In this document: positions 53,696 to 64,000 of the stretch, in pieces | How positions within the stretch are numbered: position 1 is the stretch's first letter | Layout: each line of letters opens with the position of its first letter | DNA from: Paenibacillus dendritiformis | GTDB taxonomy: Bacteria > Bacillota > Bacilli > Paenibacillales > Paenibacillaceae | Assembly: GCF_945605565.1 (NCBI RefSeq) | Contig: NZ_OX216966.1 | Coordinates: forward strand, 558,001 to 622,000 | DNA: 64,000 bases | Reading direction: 5' to 3' | The notes under the pieces: model-generated | The model's database searches: none | Seen by the model: the letters and a program-made list of their open reading frames with translations, nothing else | Told to the model about the DNA's origin: nothing | Program-made: the position numbers and the translations under genes

Positions 53696-54003
53696 GTGCT
53701 TACTCCTGCCCTTCTTACGAAGCCTGCAATAGTCTCTGCGGCATTCCATTAACCAAGTATGTGCTTCCGCCAGGCGGAATAAACGCTCCCCGACTGCAGT
53801 CGGAACAGCGGTTGATTCGGAAGCAAGCAAAAACGGCCATGATGCCCCCTTGCCGCCAGCCGGCCGTATCTGTCAGGACATTCATGGCTTTGTTCTATAC
53901 TGCTTGCAGACCGCCATCCTTCTTGACCCTCATATCGCGTATCGCGGATTGAACAGGCTCTCTATTATAAATAGATGCGATTGAATCGCAGCGGTCCCCT
54001 TTA
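53696..54003. other. Gap between rnpA and the rpmH terminator
   Basis: It contains a GC-rich fold-back (ACGGCC...GGCCGT, near 53832-53869). No gene is recognised. It may hold a separate rnpA promoter, since rpmH ends in a terminator. Confidence 0.45.
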
Positions 54004-54030
54004 AGAAAAAAAGACCACCGTGGTGGTCTT
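54004..54030 (-). terminator. rpmH terminator
   Basis: On the minus strand AAGACCACC / GGTGGTCTT (54030-54011) form a 9-bp stem with a 2-nt loop, and TTTTTTTC follows. It lies 14 nt downstream of the rpmH stop; readthrough would be needed for joint rnpA expression. Confidence 0.85.
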
Positions 54031-54043
54031 GCATTCACGCGTC

Positions 54044-54178
54044 TTATGCGCTCAGTACTTTTCTGCCTTTTTGACGACGAGCAGCAATAACCTTACGGCC
54101 GTTTTTCGTGCTCATTCTTTTACGGAAACCGTGAACTTTTTTGCGTTTGCTCACATTTGGCTTAAATGTTGGTTTCAA
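54044..54178 (-). CDS. rpmH: 50S ribosomal protein L34
   Basis: 44 aa from TTG 54178, after a strong AGGAGGTG site. Full L34 sequence: [37 protein letters not shown] and the end RKVLSA. Very basic, as expected. It is the first gene to the left of oriC and reads away from it. Below the length limit of usual ORF searches. Confidence 0.97.
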   Translation of the reverse strand: MKPTFKPNVSKRKKVHGFRKRMSTKNGRKVIAARRQKGRKVLSA

Positions 54179-54357
54179 CGTAGCGCACCTCCTCGAATGA
54201 GATATGTCATGGGAGTCCCATTGATTGCGTCAGTTCACACTTTCGCACAAAATTCCTTTCTACATTTAAACAGAATACCTCTTAAAAGTCAATGATAACG
54301 TTTGGTCCCCTCCCTCCTCTTTACTTCTTTTCTTAATAGGAAGTCTGTCTCCGGAAC

Positions 54358-54729
54358 TTATCCGCAGCCCCGATTCGCGCTTACGCTGCCACGAAGTTAT
54401 TCACATGTGCAAAACCGTCGAGAAATCGACAGATTTCCATGACGACATGTGCACAACCATTTATGCACAGTGTCCGCTCTTGTCGAATGACAACAAGTTA
54501 TAAACAATATCTAGTGGTGTATATAATTTTTGTACACAAGTTATTGAATTTGTGGATAATTATCGCGGTATCATTGAAAAACAAGGCTTCTTCTGCTATG
54601 ATTATATTGCTTTTCGGTTGTGAATAACCGTTGTGGATATTTATTTATCAACAACCTGTGGATAAAGTTGTGAACAACTCGAATATAACGTTTATATACG
54701 GTTCGACATATTCTTGATATTGTGGATAA
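54358..54729. promoter_or_regulatory. oriC: oriC, upstream DnaA-box cluster
   Basis: Perfect TTATNCACA boxes (either strand) lie at 54397-54405, 54461-54469, 54551-54559, 54619-54627, 54657-54665 and 54721-54729. One-mismatch boxes lie at 54358, 54448, 54498, 54632, 54645 and 54669. The region between rpmH and dnaA is AT-rich. It corresponds to the upstream (incA/incB-type) half of the bipartite Bacillus origin and also holds the divergent rpmH and dnaA promoters. Confidence 0.93.
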
Positions 54730-54820
54730 TATATTATTCGAATCGCTATATCTCGACATCATGCCCGTTCGCTTCGCGGCAACGCGCAAGCCGAACGCCG
54801 TCATAACATGTCAGCATAGA

Positions 54821-54890
54821 CCCCGACAATACGCCCTTCTTTATAAGGGCTTTCTGTGCCTTGGAGAGCCCTTATCGCGTCTTGTCGGGG
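54821..54890 (+). promoter_or_regulatory. Large hairpin in the dnaA leader
   Basis: The outer stem is CCCCGACAA (54821-54829) / TTGTCGGGG (54882-54890), 9 bp perfect. The inner stem is ATAAGGGCT (54843-54851) / AGCCCTTAT (54867-54875), also perfect and extended by TC/GA. The 5' side has a bulge with CCCTTCTT. It lies 73 nt before the dnaA start; no T-run follows, so it is not a plain terminator. Confidence 0.7.
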
Positions 54891-54962
54891 CCCTTGTCCT
54901 TTTCATGGAGCGGCGAAGCACGCCGGTTATCGCGTCAATGACGACGCAGAAGGTTTGAAGGA

Positions 54963-56330
54963 GTGAAACGATCTGTGGAGCGCCAAGCGAATGAACATTG
55001 GCAGGAAATATTGTCCGTCATCCAGACCAAGCTTAGCAAACCAAGCTTCGATACCTGGTTCAAAGCCACTCAAGCGGTCAAGTTTACGGACACGCAGCTA
55101 CTGATTACCGCACCGACCACATTTGCGGTGGAATGGCTTGAGAGCCGTTATACGAAGCTGGTTAGCTCAACTATCTTAGAAATTACGGGCAATCAGGTGG
55201 ACGTCAAGTTCATCATCGAGGAGGCGGCCCTTGCGGAACCGGACATTCCGCAGCCACAGAATCCTCCGGCCCGCCCTGCCGTTCAGGATGAGCCGGCTTC
55301 CACCATGCTCAACCCCAAGTATACGTTCGATACATTCGTCATCGGCTCGAACAACCGCTTCGCCCATGCCGCTTCGCTCGCGGTGGCGGAAGCGCCGGCC
55401 AAGGCATACAACCCGTTGTTCCTGTACGGGGGCGTCGGTCTGGGCAAGACCCACTTGATGCATGCCATCGGCCATTACATTTTGGAGCATAATCCGGCGA
55501 GCCGCGTCGTATATACCACTTCCGAGAAGTTCACCAATGAATTCATCAATGCGATCCGGGATAACCGGGGGGAGAGCTTCCGCAACAAATATCGGAATGT
55601 CGACATTTTGCTCGTCGACGACATTCAGTTTCTGGCCGGCAAGGAATCGACGCAGGAGGAATTTTTCCATACCTTCAATGCGCTTCATAACGAAAATAAA
55701 CAGATCGTCATCTCAAGCGATCGTCCGCCCAAAGAGATCGAAACGCTGGAGGAACGGCTTCGTTCCCGGTTCGAATGGGGCTTGATTACCGATATTCAGC
55801 CCCCTGATTTGGAGACGAGAATCGCGATTCTGCGCAAAAAGGCGAAGGCGGAAAACCTCGATATCCCGAATGAAGCGATGGGCTATATCGCGAATCAGAT
55901 CAACACGAACATTCGTGAGCTGGAAGGGGCACTGACCCGGGTCGTCGCGTTCTCCACGATGACGAACCAGGATATAACGACCCATCTGGCGGCGGAAGCG
56001 CTGAAGGATATTATCCCGTCCAGCCGTCCGCGCATGATAACGATACAGGACATCCAGCAGAAGGTAGGCGAGTTCTACGGGCTGAAGATGGAGGATTTCA
56101 AGGCGAGGAAGCGGACGAAGGCCGTCGCGTTCCCGCGGCAGATCGCCATGTATCTCTCCCGCGAGCTGACCGATTACTCCTTGCCCAAGATAGGGGAAGC
56201 CTTCGGCGGCCGGGACCATACGACCGTCATCCATGCGCACGAAAAAATTACCCAAAACATTCAGCAAGATCAGGAATTATACAAAGTGATTCAGAGCCTA
56301 ATCGACAAAATCAAAAATCCGACGCTGTGA
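54963..56330 (+). CDS. dnaA: Chromosomal replication initiator DnaA
   Basis: 455 aa from GTG 54963 (AGAAGG 9 nt before); GTG 54975, 11 nt after AAGGAG, is an alternative that removes four residues. Domain [27 protein letters not shown], seen as SKPSFDTWF; a Pro-rich linker (II) of about 30 residues; AAA+ domain III with Walker [16 protein letters not shown], Walker [12 protein letters not shown] and sensor motifs; domain IV HTH with [15 protein letters not shown] that reads DnaA boxes. It opens oriC and starts replication. Confidence 0.97.
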   Translation: MKRSVERQANEHWQEILSVIQTKLSKPSFDTWFKATQAVKFTDTQLLITAPTTFAVEWLESRYTKLVSSTILEITGNQVDVKFIIEEAALAEPDIPQPQNPPARPAVQDEPASTMLNPKYTFDTFVIGSNNRFAHAASLAVAEAPAKAYNPLFLYGGVGLGKTHLMHAIGHYILEHNPASRVVYTTSEKFTNEFINAIRDNRGESFRNKYRNVDILLVDDIQFLAGKESTQEEFFHTFNALHNENKQIVISSDRPPKEIETLEERLRSRFEWGLITDIQPPDLETRIAILRKKAKAENLDIPNEAMGYIANQINTNIRELEGALTRVVAFSTMTNQDITTHLAAEALKDIIPSSRPRMITIQDIQQKVGEFYGLKMEDFKARKRTKAVAFPRQIAMYLSRELTDYSLPKIGEAFGGRDHTTVIHAHEKITQNIQQDQELYKVIQSLIDKIKNPTL

Positions 56331-56337
56331 ACAACAT

Positions 56338-56470
56338 AAAAAGCCTATGCACAATCTATACACATGTGGATAGGCTTTACTTTATGCGCATTCCGGATAG
56401 TTATCCACATATTCAGGGCCCCTACTATTACTATTACTTTTTTAAAAGATTAATATAGATCATCATATAA
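56338..56470 (+). promoter_or_regulatory. oriC: oriC, dnaA-dnaN part: DnaA boxes, GC segment, DnaA-trios and unwinding region
   Basis: Boxes: CTATACACA (56356-56364, 1 mismatch), TGTGGATAG (56365-56373, 1 mismatch), TTATGCGCA (56382-56390, 1 mismatch), TTATCCACA (56401-56409, perfect). After the last box come GGGCCCC (56416-56422) and then TAC-TAT-TAC-TAT-TAC-T (56423-56438), a run of DnaA-trios, followed by T/A-rich DNA to 56470. This order (box, GC segment, trios, AT-rich) is the basal unwinding system known in B. subtilis. The first two boxes also lie in the hairpin AAAGCCTAT / ATAGGCTTT (56340-56378), which may end the dnaA transcript. Confidence 0.88.
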
Positions 56471-56532
56471 CAACGCAAGCGAATTTCGCTGCTCATGAAT
56501 TGCACTGCACAATAGGCGTTAGGAGTGACGAC

Positions 56533-57675
56533 ATGAAAATTTCCATATTGAAAAATGAACTGAATGAAGCGATACAAAATGTATCAAAGGCGATTTCCAG
56601 CCGGACGACGATTCCGATTTTGACCGGGATCAAGGTAGACGTGACTTATCAAGGCGTGACCTTGACGGCCAGCGATACCGACATTTCGATTCAGTGCTTC
56701 ATTCCGGTGGAGGATGATCGCCAGACGATTGTTCAGGTGGACAAGCCGGGCAGTGTCGTGCTGCCGGCCAAGTTTTTTGTCGAGATTATTAAGAAGCTGC
56801 CGTCCCAAGACATCGAGATCGAAGTCAAAGATCATTTCCAGACCTTTCTCCGTTCCGGTTCGACCGACATCCAGATGGTTGGCCTCGATCCGGAAGAATA
56901 TCCGGTGCTGCCAAGCATCGAGGAGAACCAGGTTATTCGCGTGAACGGCGATTTGCTGAAGACGATGATCAAGCAGACGGTCTTTGCCATTTCCACCAAC
57001 GAGACGACGCCGATCCTGACTGGCGTGCTGTGGAATTTGCAGGAAGGCAGTCTCAAGTTCGTCGCTACGGACCGCCATCGGCTGGCGAGCCGGGTCGCTG
57101 ATATTGAAGCCGAAGAAGATATCCGCTTCAACAATGTCGTCATTTCCGGCAAGACGCTCAATGAATTGAGCAAGATCATCCCGGATCAGAACACGATTGT
57201 CGACATCGTCGTGGCTGACAATCAGGTATTGTTCAAAATCGACCGCGTTCTGTTTTATTCGCGAATTTTGGACGGCACTTATCCGGATACTTCCAAGATT
57301 ATTCCGCAGCAGTATAAAACAGAACTTGTTTTGGATACAAAAAAATTGACGGATGCGATCGACCGGGCCTACTTGCTGTCCCGCGAGGAGAAGACGAACA
57401 TTGTCCGCCTGCAGACCAAGGAAGACGGCACGATCGAGATCTCGTCGAGTTCATCGGAGCTCGGGCGGGTCACCGAGCAGCTTGATGTGAAGGAATTCAA
57501 TGGGGAACCGCTGCGCATCGCGTTCAACTCCAAATATATGCTCGATGTGTTGAAGGTCGTGGAATGTGAGCATATATTCATTGGATTTACGGGCGCCATG
57601 AGTCCGATTATCATTAAACCAACGGAGAAGGTGAACAGCCTTCATCTCATTCTGCCATACCGGACGACCAATTAA
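56533..57675 (+). CDS. dnaN: DNA polymerase III beta sliding clamp
   Basis: 380 aa from ATG 56533, 7 nt after AGGAG. The three-fold clamp fold is marked by MKISILKNELNEAIQNVSKAIS at the start, VVLPAKFFVEIIKKLP, LKFVATDRHRLASR in the middle and the end SPIIIKPTEKVNSLHLILPYR, which holds the binding pocket for polymerase and other partners. The frame upstream (from 56500) has no ribosome site. Confidence 0.97.
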   Translation: MKISILKNELNEAIQNVSKAISSRTTIPILTGIKVDVTYQGVTLTASDTDISIQCFIPVEDDRQTIVQVDKPGSVVLPAKFFVEIIKKLPSQDIEIEVKDHFQTFLRSGSTDIQMVGLDPEEYPVLPSIEENQVIRVNGDLLKTMIKQTVFAISTNETTPILTGVLWNLQEGSLKFVATDRHRLASRVADIEAEEDIRFNNVVISGKTLNELSKIIPDQNTIVDIVVADNQVLFKIDRVLFYSRILDGTYPDTSKIIPQQYKTELVLDTKKLTDAIDRAYLLSREEKTNIVRLQTKEDGTIEISSSSSELGRVTEQLDVKEFNGEPLRIAFNSKYMLDVLKVVECEHIFIGFTGAMSPIIIKPTEKVNSLHLILPYRTTN

Positions 57676-57730
57676 CCGGAGACAGGCAGGGGAGCGCAGC
57701 CGCAGGGAGGCTGCCAAGGAGGATACGATC

Positions 57731-57955
57731 ATGAACGAGATTACGATTCATACGGAATATATTACGCTCGGGCAATTCCTGAAGCTGGCAGACTGCGCTT
57801 CGACCGGGGGACATGCCAAGGTGATCCTGGCCGAGAATCAGGTCAAGGTCAACGGAGAGCCGGAATCCCGCCGGGGACGGAAGCTGTACGCGGGGGATAC
57901 CGTGAACGTGGAAGGCTGCGGTGCTTTCCGCGTCACTGCCGCGCAGGAGGCATAG
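57731..57955 (+). CDS. yaaA: S4-domain protein YaaA
   Basis: 74 aa. One S4 RNA-binding motif: ITLGQFLKLADCASTGGHAKVILAENQVKVNGEPESRRGRKLYAGD, here seen as LGQFLKLAD, GGHAKVILAENQVKVNGE and RRGRKLY. AAGGAGGA precedes the ATG. Between dnaN and recF, as in Bacillus; recF begins 4 nt after its stop codon. It may bind ribosome or RNA; in B. subtilis it is linked to late steps of 50S assembly (RlbA), which is known of the family and not shown here. Confidence 0.93.
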   Translation: MNEITIHTEYITLGQFLKLADCASTGGHAKVILAENQVKVNGEPESRRGRKLYAGDTVNVEGCGAFRVTAAQEA

Positions 57956-57958
57956 CCG

Positions 57959-59071
57959 GTGTTCGTCAAATCCGTGGCGCTGAAGCAGTACCGCAATTAT
58001 GAGGGCTTGGAGCTGGATACGAACAATCGGGTCAACATCTTCATCGGCAATAATGCCCAGGGCAAGACCAATTTGCTGGAAGCGATCTTTGTGCTTGCCC
58101 TGACCAAATCGCATCGTACCTCGAAGGACAAGGAACTGATAGGCTGGGAAGCGGATCAAGCCTCGCTCAAGGCGCTCGTGGAGCGGAAGTATGGCCAAGT
58201 CCAGCTCGATCTGAGCATTTCCAAGCAGGGGAAGAAGGCGAAGCTGAACGGGCTGGAGCAGAAAAAGCTGAGTGGCTTCATCGGCGCGCTCAATGTCGTC
58301 ATGTTCGCGCCGGAGGATTTGGAGATTGTCAAGGGCTCTCCAGGCATTCGCCGGCGCTTCCTCGATATGGAGATCGGCCAAGTCCAACCGAGCTATTTGT
58401 ACCATTTGCAGCAGTATCAGAAGGTCCTGATTCAGCGCAACAACTTGTTGAAGCAGATGTGGAGCAAGCCCGGCGCGCAGCCGGATGCGATGCTCGAGAT
58501 TTTTAATGAGCAGCTTGCGGTTAATGGTGTTAAAGTTGTAAGGAAAAGGAAACAATATTTACTAAAGCTGCAAGGTTGGGCCGAGCAGATACATGCAGGC
58601 ATCACCAATGGGCAGGAAGCGCTTCAGATTGAGTATGTGCCATCCTTCGCGGCGGCGGAAGAAGATGACGCTGTTTTATTTGAACAATTTATGTTAAAGT
58701 TAACACAAATGAAAGACCAGGAGGTGCGGCGCGGCATAACGCTTGTCGGGCCGCATCGGGACGATCTCGCCTTTTTCATTAACGGCAAAGAAGTGCAAAC
58801 GTACGGCTCGCAAGGTCAGCAGCGAACAACGGCCTTATCCTTGAAGCTGGCTGAGATTGAGCTGATGCATGAAGAAATCGGTGAATATCCCGTGCTGCTG
58901 CTGGACGATGTGTTGTCCGAGCTTGATTCGCACCGCCAGACGCAGCTCATTGAGACCTTTCAGAGCAAGGTCCAGACGTTCATCACGACGACGGGCATCG
59001 AAGGCATCAACATTGGCCGGCTTCAGGATGCAAATATGTTCCACGTGGAAAACGGGCAAGTCATGCGTTAA
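57959..59071 (+). CDS. recF: DNA repair and replication protein RecF
   Basis: 370 aa from GTG 57959, 8 nt after GGAGG. Walker A FIGNNAQGKTNLLEAIFVL, the signature motif TYGSQGQQRTTALSLKLAE and Walker B VLLLDDVLSELD are all intact. It loads RecA at gaps. The last codons lie over a parS-like sequence. The end of its CDS is 13 nt before remB. Confidence 0.97.
   Translation: MFVKSVALKQYRNYEGLELDTNNRVNIFIGNNAQGKTNLLEAIFVLALTKSHRTSKDKELIGWEADQASLKALVERKYGQVQLDLSISKQGKKAKLNGLEQKKLSGFIGALNVVMFAPEDLEIVKGSPGIRRRFLDMEIGQVQPSYLYHLQQYQKVLIQRNNLLKQMWSKPGAQPDAMLEIFNEQLAVNGVKVVRKRKQYLLKLQGWAEQIHAGITNGQEALQIEYVPSFAAAEEDDAVLFEQFMLKLTQMKDQEVRRGITLVGPHRDDLAFFINGKEVQTYGSQGQQRTTALSLKLAEIELMHEEIGEYPVLLLDDVLSELDSHRQTQLIETFQSKVQTFITTTGIEGINIGRLQDANMFHVENGQVMR
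59037..59052. promoter_or_regulatory. parS-like site at the end of recF
   Basis: TGTTCCACGTGGAAAA agrees with the parS consensus at 14 of 16 positions, including the complete CCACGTGG core seen in the noc-upstream site. Confidence 0.6.
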
Positions 59072-59084
59072 GGGGGAAGTCCGA

Positions 59085-59330
59085 TTGTATATTCACCTGG
59101 GTGGAGAAAAGGTCATTCGTTCTTCGGAACTGGTCGCTATTTTCGATGTTTCCATTGAGAAATCATCCAAGCTGTCCAAGCAATTCGTGGCGAATGCCCA
59201 TAAGGTCAAAAACGTGGAGGCGATAGGCGAGGAAGAAGCCAAGTCGATTGTCGTCACGAAAGGAAAAGTTTACTTTTCGCCCATTTCATCTACTACGCTG
59301 AAGAAGCGGGCGCGTCATTACAACGAGTAG
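59085..59330 (+). CDS. remB: Extracellular matrix regulator RemB (YaaB)
   Basis: 81 aa from TTG 59085, 8 nt after AGGGGG. DUF370 protein: YIHLGGEKVIRSSELVAIFD, then SIEKSSKLSKQFV and VVTKGKVYFSPISSTTLKKR. Members act on biofilm matrix genes in B. subtilis; RemB is the lesser-known partner of RemA. It lies between recF and gyrB as in Bacillus. Confidence 0.92.
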   Translation: MYIHLGGEKVIRSSELVAIFDVSIEKSSKLSKQFVANAHKVKNVEAIGEEEAKSIVVTKGKVYFSPISSTTLKKRARHYNE

Positions 59331-59437
59331 GCATACGACACTTTCGCTTGCCGGACCGGTCTGGCGCCGAAGGGCGCCGGAAATGCCTGCAAGCCGCATC
59401 GTATAGCGGATGAACCAGCGGCGGAACTGAAAAATAA

Positions 59438-61363
<1,926 letters not shown>

Positions 61364-61378
61364 GCGGAAGAATGCAAG

Positions 61379-61407
61379 CCCCGGTCCCTTTCAAGGACCG
61401 GGGTTTT
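61379..61407 (+). terminator. gyrB terminator
   Basis: CCCCGGTCC (61379-61387) and GGACCGGGG (61395-61403) form a perfect 9-bp stem followed by TTTT, 16 nt after the stop codon. Confidence 0.92.
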
Positions 61408-61466
61408 CTGCGCTGCATTGTTGGGGAGGGCGAGGCACCTCTGTGTGCCTGCGGTGCGCGGGACGG

Positions 61467-62234
61467 TTAGGAGGATCGTTTGCGGGCGCGCAGGCGGCCG
61501 TAGGCGACACCATATTTGCGGATGCGGCGGTAATCGCACTGGCTGAAATTCATGTTGCGGAACGCGGTGATATCCGGCTTCGTGTTGGCTTCGAATATCC
61601 ACGGATGGCGGTCTTCGTCCAGCCCGACATCTAACCCGATTTCCTTGATGCCGGGGAAATTTTTTTCCAGCTCCACCGCCGCCTCTACCCCCAACCGCTT
61701 GAGCAGGGCGATCAGCTGGACCTTTTCTTCCTCCGTCATGGTGTCTTTGAGGAGCGTGTTAATATCAGCCAGCTTCCCTCCGCTATTGAAGTTGGTGACG
61801 ACATTGCTGGAGCCGGCCACTTTGCCTAACACGGCTGTCGATACCCAACGGCCTTTCGGGCTCATTTGCGTCAGTACGCGAATGTCGAACTTTTTGCCTT
61901 CATACGTGAGAAGATGAATTCCCTTTTGAATCAAGTAGAGCTTGGAGCCGATTCGTCTGACGAGCGCGCGGTGCAATTCTTCGAAGGTGGCGTAACGGAA
62001 CACCTGCGTGCCAGTCATCAGATGGTATTCCTCTTCCTCCCGGACCACTCGCATGACGCCATGGCCATGGGTACCCCGGTTCGGCTTGACATAGACCATG
62101 GTATGCGCCTCGAGCATACTCTCCAGATGGTTCTCCTTGAAGGGATGCGTCTCTGGAATGAACGCATTGAGCTCGGCGGAGCGCTGCAAGGCCAGCGTCT
62201 TTTTCAACTTACTGGCAACACGTCGTATGGCCAT
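61467..62234 (-). CDS. YheC/YheD family ATP-grasp protein (spore coat associated)
   Basis: 255 aa. The ATP-grasp fold of the endospore coat-associated YheC/D family: MVYVKPNRGTHGHGVMRV, LIQKGIHLLTYEGKKFDIRVL and IGLDVGLDEDRHPWIFEANTKPD with the acidic metal ligands, ending with basic YGRLRARKRSS. The ATG at 62234 follows AAAGGATGG. It lies between gyrB and gyrA on the other strand, a common place in Paenibacillus-like genomes. The protein probably ligates or modifies a peptide in the coat; its substrate is unknown. Confidence 0.9.
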   Translation of the reverse strand: MAIRRVASKLKKTLALQRSAELNAFIPETHPFKENHLESMLEAHTMVYVKPNRGTHGHGVMRVVREEEEYHLMTGTQVFRYATFEELHRALVRRIGSKLYLIQKGIHLLTYEGKKFDIRVLTQMSPKGRWVSTAVLGKVAGSSNVVTNFNSGGKLADINTLLKDTMTEEEKVQLIALLKRLGVEAAVELEKNFPGIKEIGLDVGLDEDRHPWIFEANTKPDITAFRNMNFSQCDYRRIRKYGVAYGRLRARKRSS

Positions 62235-62291
62235 TCAACCATCCTTTCCGATGAACCTGAGTACGTCATCTTTTCTAGTAGTCAAGTGTGG

Positions 62292-62422
62292 TATAATAAA
62301 GGATATGTCGTTATAGGCCGATTGGAAAAGAACAAAAGCCTATTTTGCAAAAGGAATCGTTCGGTTTTTGGTGTCATTTGGCGTAACGTTTAATTGTACA
62401 TCTTTTGTGAAAGTAATATAAT
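62292..62422 (+). promoter_or_regulatory. gyrA promoters
   Basis: TTGTAC (62394-62399), a 17-nt spacer and a perfect TATAAT (62417-62422) make a good sigma-A promoter about 186 nt before the gyrA ATG. A second perfect TATAAT at 62292-62297, with the extended TGG in front, lacks a clear -35. Confidence 0.75.
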
Positions 62423-62447
62423 AAAAATAGCGTAGATATGGACTTGG

Positions 62448-62487
62448 TGAATAATAGGCAGCTCACTAGGATGGCTGCTCTTATTCA
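62448..62487 (+). promoter_or_regulatory. Hairpin in the gyrA leader
   Basis: TGAATAA (62448-62454) pairs with TTATTCA (62481-62487), and GCAGC (62458-62462) with GCTGC (62474-62478), with an 11-nt loop. No T-run follows. It lies within the transcribed leader, about 120 nt before the start codon. Confidence 0.6.
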
Positions 62488-62607
62488 TACAGGGAAACGG
62501 TTCGATCCCAATCAGGGCAATGGAGCCGTTTTCGCTTGCTAAGCAAACTCATTGCTTTTTGCCATACATTGTGGACGCTGTGAACAAGAATGATGAGGAG
62601 GTCCAGC

Positions 62608-64000
62608 ATGGCGGAAGAAAAACAATCGCAAATTAAAGATCGCGACATCGGCATGGAGATGCGGGAATCTTTTCTCGATTACGCGATGAGCATCATTGTC
62701 AGCCGTGCGCTGCCGGATGTGCGCGACGGAATGAAGCCGGTACACCGTCGGATATTGTATGCGATGTCCGAACTCGGCATGGCGCCGGACAAGCCATATA
62801 AGAAGTCGGCAAGAATTGTCGGGGAAGTCATCGGTAAGTATCACCCACACGGTGATTCAGCGGTATATGAAACGATGGTGCGCATGGCGCAGGACTTCTC
62901 TCTGCGTTATATGCTGGTCGACGGTCACGGGAACTTCGGTTCGATAGATGGGGACTTCGCGGCAGCGATGCGGTATACAGAAGCGCGTCTGTCCAAGATT
63001 GCGATGGAGCTGCTGCGTGACATTAATAAAGATACAGTAGATTTCGCCCCGAACTATGACGGGGAAGAGACGGAGCCGGTCGTGCTTCCGGCACGGTTCC
63101 CGAACCTGCTTGTCAATGGGGTATCGGGGATTGCGGTCGGCATGGCGACCAACATTCCGCCTCATAATTTGACAGAGGTCATTGATGGCATTCAGGCGCT
63201 TATCCGCAATCCGGAGATTACGCCGCTTGAGCTGATGGACTATATCAAGGGTCCGGATTTCCCGACGGCCGGACTGATTCTGGGCCGCGAAGGGATTCGC
63301 CAAGCGTATATGACCGGGCGCGGTTCGGTTACGATGCGGGCAAAAGCAACGATTGAAGAGCATAACGGCAAAGCCCGCATTCTCGTTCATGAGCTGCCTT
63401 ATCAGGTGAATAAAGCGAAGCTGGTCGAGAAGATTGCCGAGCTGGTTCGCGAGAAGCGGGTCGAGGGCATTACGGATCTGCGCGACGAATCGGATCGCAA
63501 CGGCATGCGGATCGTGATTGAGCTGCGCCGGGATGTCAATCCAAGCGTCGTGCTGAACAATCTGTACAAGCATACGGCGCTGCAGTCGAACTTCGGCATC
63601 AATATGCTGGCGCTCGTCAATCAGGAGCCGCGCGTCTTGAACCTGCGCGAAATGCTCTACTATTACCTGGAGCACCAGGTCGAAGTCATTCGCCGCCGCA
63701 CCGAGTTCGATCTGAAGAAGGCGGAAGCTCGCGCTCATATTCTCGAAGGATTGCGCGTGGCGCTTGATCACCTCGATGAAGTGATCGCGCTGATCCGCAG
63801 TTCCCGAACAGCCGATATCGCGCGCGAAGGCTTGATCAGCCGCTTCCAGCTGTCCGTCGAGCAGGCTCAGGCGATTCTCGATATGCGCCTGCAGCGCCTG
63901 ACCGGTCTGGAGCGGGAGAAGATCGAAGAAGAATACGCCGAGTTGATGAAGAAGATTGCCGAATTGAAGGAAATTTTGGCAAGCGAGCAGCTGGTGTTGA
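62608..64000 (+). CDS. gyrA: DNA gyrase subunit A (3' end outside window)
   Basis: 464 codons are visible from ATG 62608, after GAGGAGGT. The breakage-reunion domain has [16 protein letters not shown] and [18 protein letters not shown], and the catalytic Tyr123 in [14 protein letters not shown]. The quinolone-determining region has Ser84 and Glu88 ([10 protein letters not shown]), the residues of the sensitive form in B. subtilis numbering. The coiled-coil gate begins near [20 protein letters not shown] at the edge. The C-terminal beta-pinwheel lies outside. Confidence 0.97.
   Translation, partial: MAEEKQSQIKDRDIGMEMRESFLDYAMSIIVSRALPDVRDGMKPVHRRILYAMSELGMAPDKPYKKSARIVGEVIGKYHPHGDSAVYETMVRMAQDFSLRYMLVDGHGNFGSIDGDFAAAMRYTEARLSKIAMELLRDINKDTVDFAPNYDGEETEPVVLPARFPNLLVNGVSGIAVGMATNIPPHNLTEVIDGIQALIRNPEITPLELMDYIKGPDFPTAGLILGREGIRQAYMTGRGSVTMRAKATIEEHNGKARILVHELPYQVNKAKLVEKIAELVREKRVEGITDLRDESDRNGMRIVIELRRDVNPSVVLNNLYKHTALQSNFGINMLALVNQEPRVLNLREMLYYYLEHQVEVIRRRTEFDLKKAEARAHILEGLRVALDHLDEVIALIRSSRTADIAREGLISRFQLSVEQAQAILDMRLQRLTGLEREKIEEEYAELMKKIAELKEILASEQLVL

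Noticed and set aside
53696..53830. N-terminal extension of rnpA up to 53830
   Set aside because: GTG 53695 has a good ribosome site and starts exactly at the conserved RnpA N-terminus; the extra residues are not family-like.

Overview
The window covers the replication origin region of a spore-forming, moderately GC-rich Firmicute, most likely a Paenibacillus or close relative. The evidence is the Bacillus-type order rpmH-oriC-dnaA-dnaN-yaaA-recF-remB-gyrB-gyrA, the walRKHIJ-htrA cluster, sporulation genes (yyaC, a YheC/D-type coat protein, jag/spoIIIJ), strong GGAGG ribosome binding sites and Paenibacillus-like gene content. The identification is an inference; no database was searched.

Layout. 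1-5011: 5' part of a very large secreted two-enzyme protein, running off the left edge. 5.3-11.7 kb: a nitroreductase, a drug/metabolite exporter, a YhgE/Pip membrane protein and an MFS transporter, with a block of short dispersed repeats. 12.05-12.14 kb: an isolated cluster of DnaA boxes. 12.2-24.4 kb (minus strand): a CxxH/CxxC mini-protein, an HtrA-type protease, walJ-walI-walH-walK-walR, an M23 peptidase, a small membrane protein and purA. 24.4-32.5 kb (minus): dnaB, rplI, gdpP, yybS, a CBS protein, an LCP ligase, then rpsR-ssb-rpsF. 32.7-35.2 kb: a small accessory island holding a possible structured RNA, two tandem small-toxin modules that look like type I toxin-antitoxin loci, a broken tyrosine recombinase and tRNA-Ser. 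35.2-41.9 kb: DUF951, MscS, DUF3343, yyaC, DUF4446, a cysteine desulfurase-like enzyme, parB-parA and noc, with parS sites. 42.3-47.4 kb: an AT-richer accessory island between noc and rsmG with duplicated lipoprotein and small-protein genes, a TPR regulator broken by one stop codon and a frameshifted AbrB-like gene. 47.5-54.2 kb (minus): rsmG, mnmG, mnmE, jag, yidC, rnpA, rpmH. 54.3-64.0 kb: oriC in two parts on either side of dnaA, then dnaN, yaaA, recF, remB, gyrB, a YheC/D gene on the other strand, and the 5' part of gyrA.

How it fits together. Genes to the left of oriC are mostly on the minus strand and genes to the right on the plus strand, so both arms are transcribed away from the origin. 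The core is replication start (DnaA, boxes, unwinding module), clamp, repair and gyrase on one side, and RNA modification, membrane insertion and chromosome segregation (ParAB, Noc, parS) on the other. The WalRK block ties cell-wall turnover to the same neighbourhood. Accessory DNA sits in breaks of this conserved order: between noc and rsmG, and between DUF951 and rpsF, where ychF is commonly found but is absent here.
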